Assembly: GCA_002428485.1 (NCBI GenBank)
Contig: DIWM01000045.1
Location: 77,157 to 141,156 of the forward strand
Reading direction: 5' to 3'
DNA length: 64,000 bases
Origin: Deltaproteobacteria bacterium UBA6106
GTDB taxonomy: Bacteria; Desulfobacterota; Syntrophorhabdia; Syntrophorhabdales; Syntrophorhabdaceae
The position numbers were made by a program, and so were the translations under genes. Within the stretch, counting starts at the first letter, position 1; every line of letters begins with the position of its first letter. A model generated the notes under the pieces. That model searched no databases, was not told the DNA's origin, and saw only the letters and a program-made list of their open reading frames with translations. Shown piece by piece: positions 1-8,327 of the stretch.

Positions 1-27
1 CCTCGCCTCACGACGGTTTGCTATAGG
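1..27. repeat. Family B intergenic repeat fragment
   Basis: The window opens with CCTCACGACGGTTTGCTA (positions 7 to 24). The same 18 bases occur in reverse complement in the intergenic repeat cluster near 12,357-12,374. It belongs to the GTGAGGCGTAAGG-type repeats scattered between operons. The rest of the stretch up to the first gene holds only a probable promoter. Confidence 0.6.
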
Positions 28-105
28 AACGGTTTCATTGCGAGGTTAGTCTCGAGCAACAAGCCCGACACTGTGCTAATGACTTATCCGGGATAATATT
101 TTTTC

Positions 106-134
106 TTGACAAATATTTGCTATCAGCACACAAT
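106..134 (+). promoter_or_regulatory. Probable sigma-70 promoter of the regulator/TRAP operon
   Basis: A perfect -35 hexamer TTGACA (106-111) is followed after 17 bases by CACAAT (129-134), which matches four of six positions of the -10 consensus. It lies 17 bases upstream of the first start codon, so the leader would be short. The regulator encoded just downstream could act here, but no operator palindrome was identified. Confidence 0.5.
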
Positions 135-151
135 TATTCACAGGGTGGGGA

Positions 152-733
152 ATGGAGGAGCAGGCAAGGAATATTTGTATAGCTATCGGTAAGCGCATCC
201 GGTCCATCAGGCATGAGAGAAGAATGACGCTGGATGAAATGGCAAACAAGACCGGCTTTGCCAAAAGCTACCTCAGTCAGATCGAAACACTCAAGAGAGA
301 GCCCCCGATCAGCACCCTGACTAAAATTGCTTTTGTGCTTGGCGTCGATGTCTTGTTCCTCATAAGCGGCGAGGCAGGCCGGGGCGAAAAACAATCCATT
401 ACCATCATGAAGGTCTCAGAAAGAAGGGTCATTCCCAGGCCGTCGGGAAGCCCGGCCTATACGTATCAGCCGGTTAACGACAAAAAGATGGATCGTCTCA
501 TGGACGGTTATGTGGTAACCATCGGGCCTGACTTTCCCCTAGAGCCATTAGTCCACGAGGGACAGGAGCTGTGCTACGTGCTTGAGGGCACACAAGAGTT
601 CTTATATAACGGGAAAAGCTATACCTTCAAAAAGGGCGACAGCTACTGTTTCGAATCAAGCAAGCCACATTATACCAGGGCCGTAGGAAATAAGCCGGCG
701 AAAGTATTGGTGGTTTTTGTATCAAAACGATAA
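152..733 (+). CDS. XRE-family regulator with C-terminal cupin domain
   Basis: This 193-residue protein pairs an N-terminal helix-turn-helix of the XRE/Cro type (about residues 10-65, with the signature KSYLSQIE) with a small C-terminal cupin barrel (about residues 115-185, with HEGQELCYVLEGTQEF). This architecture is typical of one-component regulators that bind a small ligand in the cupin and control an adjacent catabolic or transport operon. It is the first gene of a same-strand cluster with a PEP-mutase-family lyase and a TRAP transporter, so it probably regulates those genes; the ligand cannot be read from sequence. The ATG is preceded by a purine-rich GGGTGGGG. Family assignment is firm; target and ligand are inference. 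Confidence 0.88.
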   Translation: MEEQARNICIAIGKRIRSIRHERRMTLDEMANKTGFAKSYLSQIETLKREPPISTLTKIAFVLGVDVLFLISGEAGRGEKQSITIMKVSERRVIPRPSGSPAYTYQPVNDKKMDRLMDGYVVTIGPDFPLEPLVHEGQELCYVLEGTQEFLYNGKSYTFKKGDSYCFESSKPHYTRAVGNKPAKVLVVFVSKR

Positions 734-781
734 GGGCCAGGTTGTCCTGAACCCTCGTGTCCAAAGAAGGAGGACGATAAA

Positions 782-1678
782 ATGAGAAAGACAACACTTT
801 TCAAGAAGCTCATACTGGACGAGAAGATACTCGTACTGCCGGGTGTGTATGATGCCCTCTCGGCGAAGATAGCCGAGCAGACGGGGTTCAAGGCGGTCAC
901 GCTGGGAGGATACCCCGCATCGGGTTCTCTCCTGGCAAAGCCAGATGTATCGCTTCTCACGCTTTCGGAGATGGTGGATCACGTGCGGTATATCGTGGAT
1001 GCAGTCGATATCCCTGTCTTCGTCGATGGCGATACGGGACACGGCAACGTAACCAACGTGGCCAGAACTGTAAAGCTTTTCGAAAACGCCGGTGTGGCGG
1101 GCCTCTTTCTTGAAGATCAGGTGTTCCCCAAACGCTGCGGCCACATGGAAGGAAAACAGGTCATAATGGCCGAGGAGATGGTCGCCAAGCTAAAGGCCGC
1201 CGTTGATGCGCGAAAGGACGATGACCTGGTGATAATGGCCCGGACAGATGCCCTGGCGGTTCACGGTATCGATGAAGCCATTGAAAGGGGGAACAGGTAC
1301 AAAGAGGCAGGCGCCGACCTTGTATTCATCGAGGCGCCGGAATCGGTGGAAGCTATGAGGCGCGTTTGCAGAGAAGTAAAGGCCCCGATGTTGGCAAACA
1401 TGGTAGAGGGCGGCAAGACGCCGATCCTCACTGCAAAGGAACTTCAGGATATAGGGTACAGTGTGGCCACCTTCCCGCTCTCAACGATCTATGCTGCTGC
1501 CTATGGGGTAAAAACAGTGCTGGAGGAACTCGCTACCACCGGCACTACCGCAGGGTGTATCAACAGGATGATCGCCTTCAGCGATTTCAATGCTCTTGTG
1601 GGCCTCGCGAAGGTGAGAGAAACAGAGGCGTTCTACTGCGCCGACCTTTTTGAGATCCTGCAAAATACAAATAAATAG
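782..1678 (+). CDS. Isocitrate lyase/PEP mutase family carbon-carbon lyase
   Basis: A 298-residue TIM-barrel enzyme of the isocitrate lyase/phosphoenolpyruvate mutase superfamily. Visible family motifs are VDGDTGHGN (metal-binding aspartates, about residues 80-88), the catalytic loop KRCGHMEGK (about residues 116-124) and ARTDA (about residue 155). The KRCGH loop with its cysteine is the lyase form, as in methylisocitrate lyase (PrpB) or 2,3-dimethylmalate lyase, and argues against a pure PEP mutase or oxaloacetate hydrolase. A strong AAGAAGGAGG ribosome site precedes the ATG. It lies between a cupin regulator and a TRAP transporter, so the natural substrate is likely a branched 2-hydroxy di- or tricarboxylate imported by that transporter; this is inference. 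No prpC or prpD is nearby, so prpB is not assigned. Confidence 0.85.
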   Translation: MRKTTLFKKLILDEKILVLPGVYDALSAKIAEQTGFKAVTLGGYPASGSLLAKPDVSLLTLSEMVDHVRYIVDAVDIPVFVDGDTGHGNVTNVARTVKLFENAGVAGLFLEDQVFPKRCGHMEGKQVIMAEEMVAKLKAAVDARKDDDLVIMARTDALAVHGIDEAIERGNRYKEAGADLVFIEAPESVEAMRRVCREVKAPMLANMVEGGKTPILTAKELQDIGYSVATFPLSTIYAAAYGVKTVLEELATTGTTAGCINRMIAFSDFNALVGLAKVRETEAFYCADLFEILQNTNK

Positions 1679-1693
1679 GAAAAGGAGAGAGAC

Positions 1694-2689
1694 ATGAAGA
1701 CAACGAAGATGCTTTTGGTCGTAATCGTATCAATGCTGCTGGCGCTGCCTGCCGGCGCTGCTACGTACAAGATGCGGCTCACCCACCAGTTGCCCGAGAC
1801 CCATCATATTGCCGTTGACATCAAGTACTTTAAGGGCCTGGTAGAGCAGAAGACAGGAGGCAAGGTCGAAGTGGAGATCTATCCCGCAGCGCAAGCCTTC
1901 AAGCCGAAAGAGGTCATCAATGCCGTGGCTACCGGCGCAATCGAGTCGGGCGTGACGACAAACTTCGAGTGGGCAGGCATTCTTCCGGTAATGGACGTCT
2001 TTATCGTGCCTTTTCTCATTACCGAGCTGCCGGTGATCGAAAAGGCGCTGAGCGGTGAAGTAGGGGCGACGCTTTTCAAAAAGATGGAAACGAAAGGCGT
2101 AGTGCCCCTTATGTGGGTATTGCAGTGCCGTACCAACGTATATACCTCCAATAATGCCCCTCTGATCCAGCCCAAGGACTTTAAAGGAAAGAAGATGCGG
2201 GGGACGTCGAAGATCATGAACCTCGGTTCGGAAGCCATGGGCGCCTCAACAATGCCCATCAGCGGCCCCGAGGTCTACACGGCCCTGCAGAGGGGCACCA
2301 TCGACGCAGGGCTCACAGGCATCGATGCAGCGCTTGCGCGCCACTTTTATGAGGTCCAGAAGTACGGAACCGTGTCAAACAACTTCACGGTGGCGCACTG
2401 CGTCTTCGTCAACCCGAAGTTCTGGAACTCCCTTCCGGCGGACCTGCGCAAGATCATCAAGGATGCCGGCCTGGCAACTCAGAAGAAGAGCATAGAAGAC
2501 AGCGAACAGGCAAAAGATATTGCCGTGAAAGAACTGAGGAACAAGAAGATGGTTATCCACATTCAGACGGCGGAGGAAGCAAAGGCGTGGAAAGAGGTCA
2601 TGCAGAAACCTGTGCTGAATTATTTCCTTGAAAAGACCGGCAAGGACGGCAAAGAGCTCGTGGACCTCATCACAAAAATCGGAAAATAA
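1694..2689 (+). CDS. dctP: TRAP transporter periplasmic substrate-binding protein (DctP family)
   Basis: A 331-residue secreted protein with a clear signal peptide (residues 1 to about 22, ending in LPAGAA). The mature part has the DctP-family fold signature, including KMRLTHQLPETHH at the N terminus, the hinge segment FKGKKMRGTSKI and VYTALQRGTIDAG. In TRAP systems this protein captures a carboxylate ligand in the periplasm and delivers it to the membrane subunits, which are encoded directly downstream. It starts 15 bases after the upstream lyase, behind an AAAGGAGAG ribosome site. The ligand is unknown; a hydroxylated or branched dicarboxylate related to the lyase is a reasonable guess. Confidence 0.92.
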   Translation: MKTTKMLLVVIVSMLLALPAGAATYKMRLTHQLPETHHIAVDIKYFKGLVEQKTGGKVEVEIYPAAQAFKPKEVINAVATGAIESGVTTNFEWAGILPVMDVFIVPFLITELPVIEKALSGEVGATLFKKMETKGVVPLMWVLQCRTNVYTSNNAPLIQPKDFKGKKMRGTSKIMNLGSEAMGASTMPISGPEVYTALQRGTIDAGLTGIDAALARHFYEVQKYGTVSNNFTVAHCVFVNPKFWNSLPADLRKIIKDAGLATQKKSIEDSEQAKDIAVKELRNKKMVIHIQTAEEAKAWKEVMQKPVLNYFLEKTGKDGKELVDLITKIGK

Positions 2690-2704
2690 CGGAGGTATGT
2701 CAGG

Positions 2705-3187
2705 ATGCGTCTTCTGGAGCGGATTATCGACAAGATCACCAACTTGGCGGCGGTTATCGGGGGCGTGTTTACCGGCATCATGACATTGATAGTCGGCTAC
2801 GCGGTTATAGCCCGGTATATCTTCAACCGTCCCATCGGATGGTCCGAAGAGATAGCGGTCTACCTCATGGTCTGGGCGGTATTTCTTGGCGCCGCGTACA
2901 CGCTGAAAGAGGACGCACACATAGGGGTCGACATCCTGATCACCAAGGCGCCGGTGCGGGTGAGACGGGCCTTGCTGCTCTTTCACTGCCTTGCAGGGAT
3001 TCTCCTGATGTCGATCCTTTTATACCACGGGATCGATATGGTTGCGCTTACGCTGAAGATGGGAAGCCGCTCCATAGCCATCGATTTTCCTCTTGTTCTT
3101 ACGCACATGGCCGTGCCGGTGGGGTCGGCAATCCTGATCCTGCAATTCATCAGCAAGCTCATATCGCTGGCGGCGGGGAAGCACTGA
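2705..3187 (+). CDS. dctQ: TRAP transporter small membrane subunit (DctQ family)
   Basis: A 160-residue membrane protein with four hydrophobic segments (about residues 15-38, 48-66, 88-110 and 130-150) and the DctQ-typical GWSEEIAVYLMVWAVFLGAA motif. It forms the membrane complex with the large DctM subunit and uses the Na+ gradient to move substrate delivered by DctP. The ATG is preceded by CGGAGG. Its stop codon overlaps the dctM start (ATGA), implying translational coupling. Confidence 0.92.
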   Translation: MRLLERIIDKITNLAAVIGGVFTGIMTLIVGYAVIARYIFNRPIGWSEEIAVYLMVWAVFLGAAYTLKEDAHIGVDILITKAPVRVRRALLLFHCLAGILLMSILLYHGIDMVALTLKMGSRSIAIDFPLVLTHMAVPVGSAILILQFISKLISLAAGKH

Positions 3188-4464
3188 TGGAGATAATACT
3201 CATTTTCGCAATACTCCTCGTGGTCCTCGCCACCGGGCTTCCTGTTTTCATATCGCTGGCCTCTCTTGCCGTGGGGATCCTCCTCTTAACCGGGCAGAGC
3301 CTTTCCACTTTTCCCTCAACCATGTATGCCGCCATGGACAACTTCGTGCTGCTGGCGGTACCCCTGTTCATGCTCATGGCACATATAATGACGAAGGGCG
3401 GGGTCGGGGACGACCTCTTCGATTTTGTCCATGTCTGGCTGAAGCACCTGCCCGGAGGGATAGCGATGACCGCTGTGGTCACCTGCTCCATATTTGCAGC
3501 CATCTGCGGCTCCAGCGCCGCCACGGCCGTGACCATAGGCATTGCGGCCATCCCTGCCATGCTGCGCTACAGGTACGAAAAGCCTTTCGTGCTTGGCCTT
3601 GTGGCCGCCGGGGGAACGCTGGGGATACTTATCCCGCCCAGCGGACCGATGATCATCTATGGCGCGATCACTGATACCTCTGTGGGAAAGCTTTTTATAG
3701 CAGGGATCGTTCCGGGCATCCTTATATCGATATTTTTTCTGATCTACTGCTGGTTTTACGCATCCCGCACTCCGGGCCTGCAGGGCGATGTCCCGTCGTC
3801 ATGGCTCGAGCGGTGGAAGGCGTTCAAGCGTGCTGCGCTTTCACTCATCATGCCCCCGGTGATCATCGGAGGCATCTATCTTGGAATATTCACGCCTACG
3901 GAAGCAGCCGGAATCGGGGCTCTCATGGCCTTTATCATCTGTTTCCTGGTCTACCGGCGGCTTGGCATTAAAGATATTCCGGCCATCATGAAGGATACGG
4001 TGAAGACGACGGCCATGATATTCATGATCATCGGCGCAGCGGTCTTCTTCGGCCAGGTGCTTACCATTAACCAGATACCCCAGAAGATAGTCAATTTCGC
4101 CGTCCAGATGGAACTGGGCAAATGGACGTTTCTTATCCTGGTCAATTTCCTGCTCCTCTTTCTCGGATGTTTTCTCGAGGTGGTCTCCATCATCCTTATA
4201 GTAGTGCCCATATTCTTCCCCGTCATTGAAAAGCTGGGGATCGATCCCGTCTGGTTCGGGATCATCTTTACGATAAACATGGAGCTTGCGCTTATCACGC
4301 CACCCGTGGGCATGAACCTTTACGTGATCATGGGAATCTCCGACGGCAGCCTGAAAGAGATCGTAAAGGGCGTCTGGCCATTCATATTGATGCTTGTGGC
4401 GGGGTTGATAGTGGTAATGCTGGTGCCTGACCTGAGCTTATGGCTAACCCGTTTCGTAGGCTGA
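3187..4464 (+). CDS. dctM: TRAP transporter large membrane subunit (DctM family)
   Basis: A 425-residue polytopic protein with about 12 hydrophobic segments and DctM signatures such as GSSAATAVTIG, GTLGILIPPSGPMIIYG and FTPTEAAGIGAL. It is the ion-coupled transporter subunit. An open frame extends upstream to 2839 over dctQ, but that extension is polar and unlike DctM. The ATG at 3187 overlaps the dctQ stop as ATGA and gives the expected hydrophobic N terminus (MEIILIFAILLVV), so it is chosen. The gene ends the operon; a 119-base non-coding stretch follows. Confidence 0.93.
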   Translation: MEIILIFAILLVVLATGLPVFISLASLAVGILLLTGQSLSTFPSTMYAAMDNFVLLAVPLFMLMAHIMTKGGVGDDLFDFVHVWLKHLPGGIAMTAVVTCSIFAAICGSSAATAVTIGIAAIPAMLRYRYEKPFVLGLVAAGGTLGILIPPSGPMIIYGAITDTSVGKLFIAGIVPGILISIFFLIYCWFYASRTPGLQGDVPSSWLERWKAFKRAALSLIMPPVIIGGIYLGIFTPTEAAGIGALMAFIICFLVYRRLGIKDIPAIMKDTVKTTAMIFMIIGAAVFFGQVLTINQIPQKIVNFAVQMELGKWTFLILVNFLLLFLGCFLEVVSIILIVVPIFFPVIEKLGIDPVWFGIIFTINMELALITPPVGMNLYVIMGISDGSLKEIVKGVWPFILMLVAGLIVVMLVPDLSLWLTRFVG

Positions 4465-4583
4465 CCACTGCCGGGTCCGGCTGTGAAAACTGCGGTTCCC
4501 CGGCTCTCACTGGGAGTTCATAGCTTGCCGCAAGTATCCGGCATCGAGCATCCGGTATTTGGTTTGCTATCAGTTATAAGCTT

Positions 4584-5207
4584 TTAAAAAACCGGTCTCA
4601 CACTCTTTGCAGGCTTAAGGTCGAGGCTGGTGATGATTTCCACATCCTCCGTCAGGCTGTCAGCGTATGGCCTCCTTCCCTCAAGGATATCCTGCGCGTC
4701 ATTTTTACTGAAGTAGACGTGGATGTACTCGATGAACCCACCATAGGTATTGCACTGGGAATAATCACGGACAGGCCAGTATATCCCGAAGGCCAGGCCC
4801 TTGATGTCATCCCGGTCAAGGTCGCTGCTTTTAATGAATTTTAAATATTTCGGGAATTCGGTCATGAGAACACGGGAGAACCGGTCTTCCGGTTTTGTTG
4901 TATTCTCATCAAAGTATACTTCAGAAGGCCTGATATTTACCATGAGATAGTGGAGCTGCTCATTGTTTTGATCTGTCAGGGTCGTGATGCCGATGCCTCT
5001 CCGGTAGATGCCCACGTTGGACTGGATCAACCTCCAGTAAATATCCCTGATAAGGTCTGAGTTTTTCTGATGCAATGACTGTGCCCTTGGGTCATTATAG
5101 GTGCTTTCAATGCTCTCTGATTCTGTTTTTGCTATGTAGACAGTTCCGGTTCCGGTGGCACAGCCAAAGAGAAAGAAGACGAGGCTGACGGCAACAATGA
5201 TCTTCAC
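4584..5207 (-). CDS. Lipoprotein of unknown function
   Basis: A 207-residue protein with a short hydrophobic signal and a lipobox (LFGC at residues 13-16), so it is probably a lipid-anchored envelope protein. The remainder is a mixed alpha/beta soluble domain I do not recognise; it contains a single further cysteine (DYSQCNTYGGF). The start is a GTG: AGGAGG lies seven bases upstream, and the GTG overlaps the stop of the MerR gene as GTGA. It is the last gene of the large thrS-infC-pheST-ihfA cluster, but nothing suggests a role in translation. Confidence 0.75.
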   Translation of the reverse strand: MKIIVAVSLVFFLFGCATGTGTVYIAKTESESIESTYNDPRAQSLHQKNSDLIRDIYWRLIQSNVGIYRRGIGITTLTDQNNEQLHYLMVNIRPSEVYFDENTTKPEDRFSRVLMTEFPKYLKFIKSSDLDRDDIKGLAFGIYWPVRDYSQCNTYGGFIEYIHVYFSKNDAQDILEGRRPYADSLTEDVEIITSLDLKPAKSVRPVF

Positions 5208-5521
5208 TTTTTATCCTCCTTTTTCAGTATCTCCACGATCTCCGTCAGATCTTCCCTGATCTCGTTGAGGATGCGTTTGTGGTTGGCGAGGTACTGTTTT
5301 GCCCCGTCAATGGTGAAACGTTTTTCGTGAAGCAGTTTCTTTATCGTAAAGATTATCTCGAGGTCTTTCTTTTTATATAACCGCTGTCCCGTAGGACTCT
5401 TAACGGGCTTTATATCTTTAAACTCCTGTTCCCAGTACCTGAGAACGTGGGGTTTCAGGCCTGTTAATGTGCAGACCTCCTTTATTCTGTAGAATACCCT
5501 ATCAGGAATATCCCTGTTCAT
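5204..5521 (-). CDS. MerR-family transcriptional regulator
   Basis: A 105-residue protein with the MerR winged-helix signature RIKEVCTLTGLKPHVLRYWEQE (about residues 12-33) and VKSPTGQRLYKKKDLEII, then a short coiled coil (about residues 70-102). It lacks the cysteine or histidine ligand cluster of metal-sensing MerR proteins and has no separate effector domain. It overlaps ihfA by four bases (ATGA) and is followed by the lipoprotein with the same kind of overlap. A short MerR protein directly after ihfA is a frequent arrangement in deltaproteobacteria (family knowledge). Targets are unknown. Confidence 0.87.
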   Translation of the reverse strand: MNRDIPDRVFYRIKEVCTLTGLKPHVLRYWEQEFKDIKPVKSPTGQRLYKKKDLEIIFTIKKLLHEKRFTIDGAKQYLANHKRILNEIREDLTEIVEILKKEDKK

Positions 5522-5805
5522 TTTTTACTTTTGTTGTTAATTTCGTCCTTCAAAACCTGGCTGAGCCGGAAGCTTAGGACCTGTCGTTCGGTGATCTTGA
5601 TCTCTTCGCCTGTCTGAGGGTTTCTGCCGCGCCGGGCCTTTTTCTTTCTCACAAAGAAATTACCGAACCCGGATATCTTCACATTATCTCCTTTCTCAAG
5701 GGTGTCCTTGATGATCTCGAAAAAGGTGTCAACGATATTTGCGCACTCCCTCTTGGAAAACCCGAGTTTCTCATAAAGATTTGTAACGATATCTATCTTG
5801 GTCAT
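5518..5805 (-). CDS. ihfA: Integration host factor alpha subunit
   Basis: A 95-residue HU/IHF-type DNA-bending protein. It has the family signature GFGNFFVRKKKARRGRNPQTG (residues about 46-66) with the intercalating proline of the beta-ribbon arm, and the IHF-alpha-like ending. It acts on the nucleoid and in promoter architecture, normally as a heterodimer with IHF-beta, which is not in this window. Position after pheT matches the classical pheST-ihfA order of proteobacteria. The ATG follows AAGGAGGGCGT. Confidence 0.93.
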   Translation of the reverse strand: MTKIDIVTNLYEKLGFSKRECANIVDTFFEIIKDTLEKGDNVKISGFGNFFVRKKKARRGRNPQTGEEIKITERQVLSFRLSQVLKDEINNKSKK

Positions 5806-5814
5806 ACGCCCTCC

Positions 5815-8196
5815 TTATGCCCTTAACGAAATTCCATCTATATTTGTAAGTTCTTTAATGATAGTCTCCTGCAAGCGGTTTACCTCTTCATCCGTCAGGG
5901 TATCTTCGTAAGACTGAAAGATAACACGGAAGGATACGCTCCTCTTCTCTTTTTTAAACATGTCAAAAATCCCTACAGATGTAATAAGCGGAGAAACCCC
6001 CCTGATTTTGTCTGTAAGCATCCCCACGGGTACCAAATCGTCTATAAAGAAAGAAAAATCTCTCGTGACCTGAGGGAAACGCGGTATAGGACTGTACTGT
6101 ACTTCCAGCTTCACCTTTTGTAAGATTATATCAAATTGTAATTCAGCACAATAAATACTTTGTTCTATTTCATACAATTTCAGGACTTCTTCCCTGAGCT
6201 CGCCGATCCATCCTGCCTGTACTCCGTCGACAAGAATATCGGCCCCTCTCTGTGGATTGAGAAAAGGTTCCGCGGTCTTCCTTAGAGAAAATGTAACACC
6301 GAAGGCCCCCATCAGTCCTTCCATTATACCCTTTATATCAAAAAAATCATAGTCACTATATTTATCCCGCCAGAAAAACTCCGCTTCCCGGCCCGTCATT
6401 GCAAAACAGATGGCAGTACGCTCGTAAGGCTTGCCTTCCCCGGAAAGGAAGAAGACCTTGCCCTTCTCAAAAAATCTGAGATTTTTCGCGCCCCTGTTGA
6501 TGTTGTATGCAATGCTCTTCAGCACGCCCGGCGCGATGAAGGTCCTCATCACGCCATACTCCCTGGAGATAGGGTTTACTATGCCGACAAAGGACGCCCT
6601 CTCGTCCGCTGGGGGGATCAGAAAGTTTTCCCTGTCTTTCTCGCTGAAAAAGGCAAAGTTTATCAATTCAAAAAAGCCCGCTCCCTTAAAGTACTCTTTT
6701 GTTGTATCGAGGGAGACTTCCCGGGCACTCCGTTTCTGCCCTGAAAGCGCTGAAACGGGCCTTGTGGCAGGTATGCGGTCATAGCCGTACAACCTGGATA
6801 TCTCCTCGACGATATCGGCAGGCTCATCGATATCGTGGCGAAAATTCGGTATCGTGATAAGGAGCCCTTCCTCGCCTTCCTTTTTGATATGGATGTCGAT
6901 GGACCGCAGTATCTTTGTAATATCCTGCTGCGATATGTGCGTGCCGAGCAGCCCGTTGATGTTGCTGTAAGTAACGAAAAGCGTCTTCAGCTCTTTCTTT
7001 TCGTGAACCTCCCGCTCGCCTTTCATGACCTTGCCGCCTGAAAGTCTGTTCATGAAAAAAATGGCCCTTTCAGCGGCAAAGCCGACATTGTCGATATCGA
7101 TGCCTTTTTCAAAGCGAAGCGACGCCTCTGATTTTATCCCGAGCCTTCTTGTCGTTTTCCTGATGTAGAGGGGATTAAAGTAAGCGCTTTCCAGCGCCAC
7201 GTCCTCCGTGGATTCTGAGATCTCCGAGTTTTCTCCGCCCATGATGCCGGCAAGGGCCACGGGGCCTTCCCCGTCGCAGATAAGGATATCTCCCTGGAGG
7301 AGCTTCTGTTCCTGGCCGTCCAGCGTCCTGAAGGCTGCTTCCTTGTCGGCGAGCCTCACCTCTATCCTTTTTCCACGTATCCTGTGGTAATCGAAGGCAT
7401 GGAGGGGCTGCCCAAGCTCCAGCATGACGTAATTCGTTACGTCTACTATGGTATTGATCGGCCTCATCCCGCATTTTATGAGCCTGTTTCTCATCCAGAA
7501 CGGTGATGTCCCTATAGATATGCCGTTTATCAACCGGAGGACATACCGAGGGCAGGCATCGGTATTGAGAACCTTCAGCGACACGTAGTCCTTTACCTTC
7601 TTGCCCGCGTCTGTTTCGAGGTTGAAAATAGGCAATTTTGCCCTCTGGTCAAGGATGCTTCCGACCTCCCTTGCAATGCCGTACATGGAGAGGCAATCCC
7701 CCCTGTTGGGCGGGATGTTGATATCCAGGATCACGTCCTGGACCATGGTTTCTTCGTGGAGCCACTTCCCTACCGTGCATTCATCGGGGAGTATGAAGAT
7801 GCCGCTGTGGTCGTCTGAAAGGCCAAGTTCTTTTTCAGAGCAAAGCATGCCGGAAGACTCTATGCCGCGGATCTTCTTTTTTTCGACGACAAAGCCGTCT
7901 TTCAACTTTGCGCCCACCGTTGCCAGGGGGACCTTATCGCCGGCAGCCATATTTTTTGCCCCGCAGACGATCGGCAGCGTCTCCCTGCCGGTATCGATCA
8001 TGCATATAACAAGATTTTCGGCGTCAGGGTGTTTGTCTATGCCGGTTATCCTGCCGGCGACGACGCCGCGGAAAGACGGCGCCTGTTTTTCTGTTCCCTC
8101 CACCTCTAATCCGCACATCGTCAGCTTCACCGCAAGATCCTGCGGATCCATATCGATAACAACAAATTCTCTGAGCCACTCGAAAGGAACCTTCAC
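5815..8196 (-). CDS. pheT: Phenylalanyl-tRNA synthetase beta subunit
   Basis: This 793-residue protein has the full bacterial PheT domain order: N-terminal MKVPFEWLREFV, tRNA-binding OB fold (about residues 40-150, with GKWLHEE at its end), B3/B4 editing domain (about 210-390, with MLELGQPLHAFDYHRI), B5 domain (about 405-480), catalytic-like core (490-680) and C-terminal anticodon-binding ferredoxin-like domain (about 700-793, with PIPRFPQVTRDFSFF). Length is normal. With PheS it charges tRNA-Phe in the cytoplasm. The start is a GTG with only a weak AGG ten bases upstream. It lies 131 bases after pheS, and that gap carries a family B repeat, an unusual interruption in this operon. Confidence 0.96.
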   Translation of the reverse strand: MKVPFEWLREFVVIDMDPQDLAVKLTMCGLEVEGTEKQAPSFRGVVAGRITGIDKHPDAENLVICMIDTGRETLPIVCGAKNMAAGDKVPLATVGAKLKDGFVVEKKKIRGIESSGMLCSEKELGLSDDHSGIFILPDECTVGKWLHEETMVQDVILDINIPPNRGDCLSMYGIAREVGSILDQRAKLPIFNLETDAGKKVKDYVSLKVLNTDACPRYVLRLINGISIGTSPFWMRNRLIKCGMRPINTIVDVTNYVMLELGQPLHAFDYHRIRGKRIEVRLADKEAAFRTLDGQEQKLLQGDILICDGEGPVALAGIMGGENSEISESTEDVALESAYFNPLYIRKTTRRLGIKSEASLRFEKGIDIDNVGFAAERAIFFMNRLSGGKVMKGEREVHEKKELKTLFVTYSNINGLLGTHISQQDITKILRSIDIHIKKEGEEGLLITIPNFRHDIDEPADIVEEISRLYGYDRIPATRPVSALSGQKRSAREVSLDTTKEYFKGAGFFELINFAFFSEKDRENFLIPPADERASFVGIVNPISREYGVMRTFIAPGVLKSIAYNINRGAKNLRFFEKGKVFFLSGEGKPYERTAICFAMTGREAEFFWRDKYSDYDFFDIKGIMEGLMGAFGVTFSLRKTAEPFLNPQRGADILVDGVQAGWIGELREEVLKLYEIEQSIYCAELQFDIILQKVKLEVQYSPIPRFPQVTRDFSFFIDDLVPVGMLTDKIRGVSPLITSVGIFDMFKKEKRSVSFRVIFQSYEDTLTDEEVNRLQETIIKELTNIDGISLRA

Positions 8197-8227
8197 TGTG
8201 CAATACCTGGTCTTAAAAGATATTGAA

Positions 8228-8266
8228 CCCGTGAGTCGTAAGGCGTAAGGGGTAAGTGGGGTAAAC
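8228..8266. repeat. Family B repeat between pheS and pheT
   Basis: The pheS-pheT gap contains GTGAGTCGTAAGGCGTAAGGGG, the same word found at 33.7, 44.5 and 58.4 kb. Only one arm is present here. Its location inside a conserved operon, rather than at an operon end, is unusual for the family in this window. Confidence 0.65.
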
Positions 8267-8327
8267 CATTTACAACTTCCGCCTGACGGTCTTTATCCGG
8301 GTTTAGAGTTTTTATTTCCATGTTATC

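Noticed and set aside
2839..3186. N-terminal extension of DctM overlapping dctQ
   Set aside because: The extension is polar and unlike DctM, and the ATGA overlap at 3187 is the standard arrangement.
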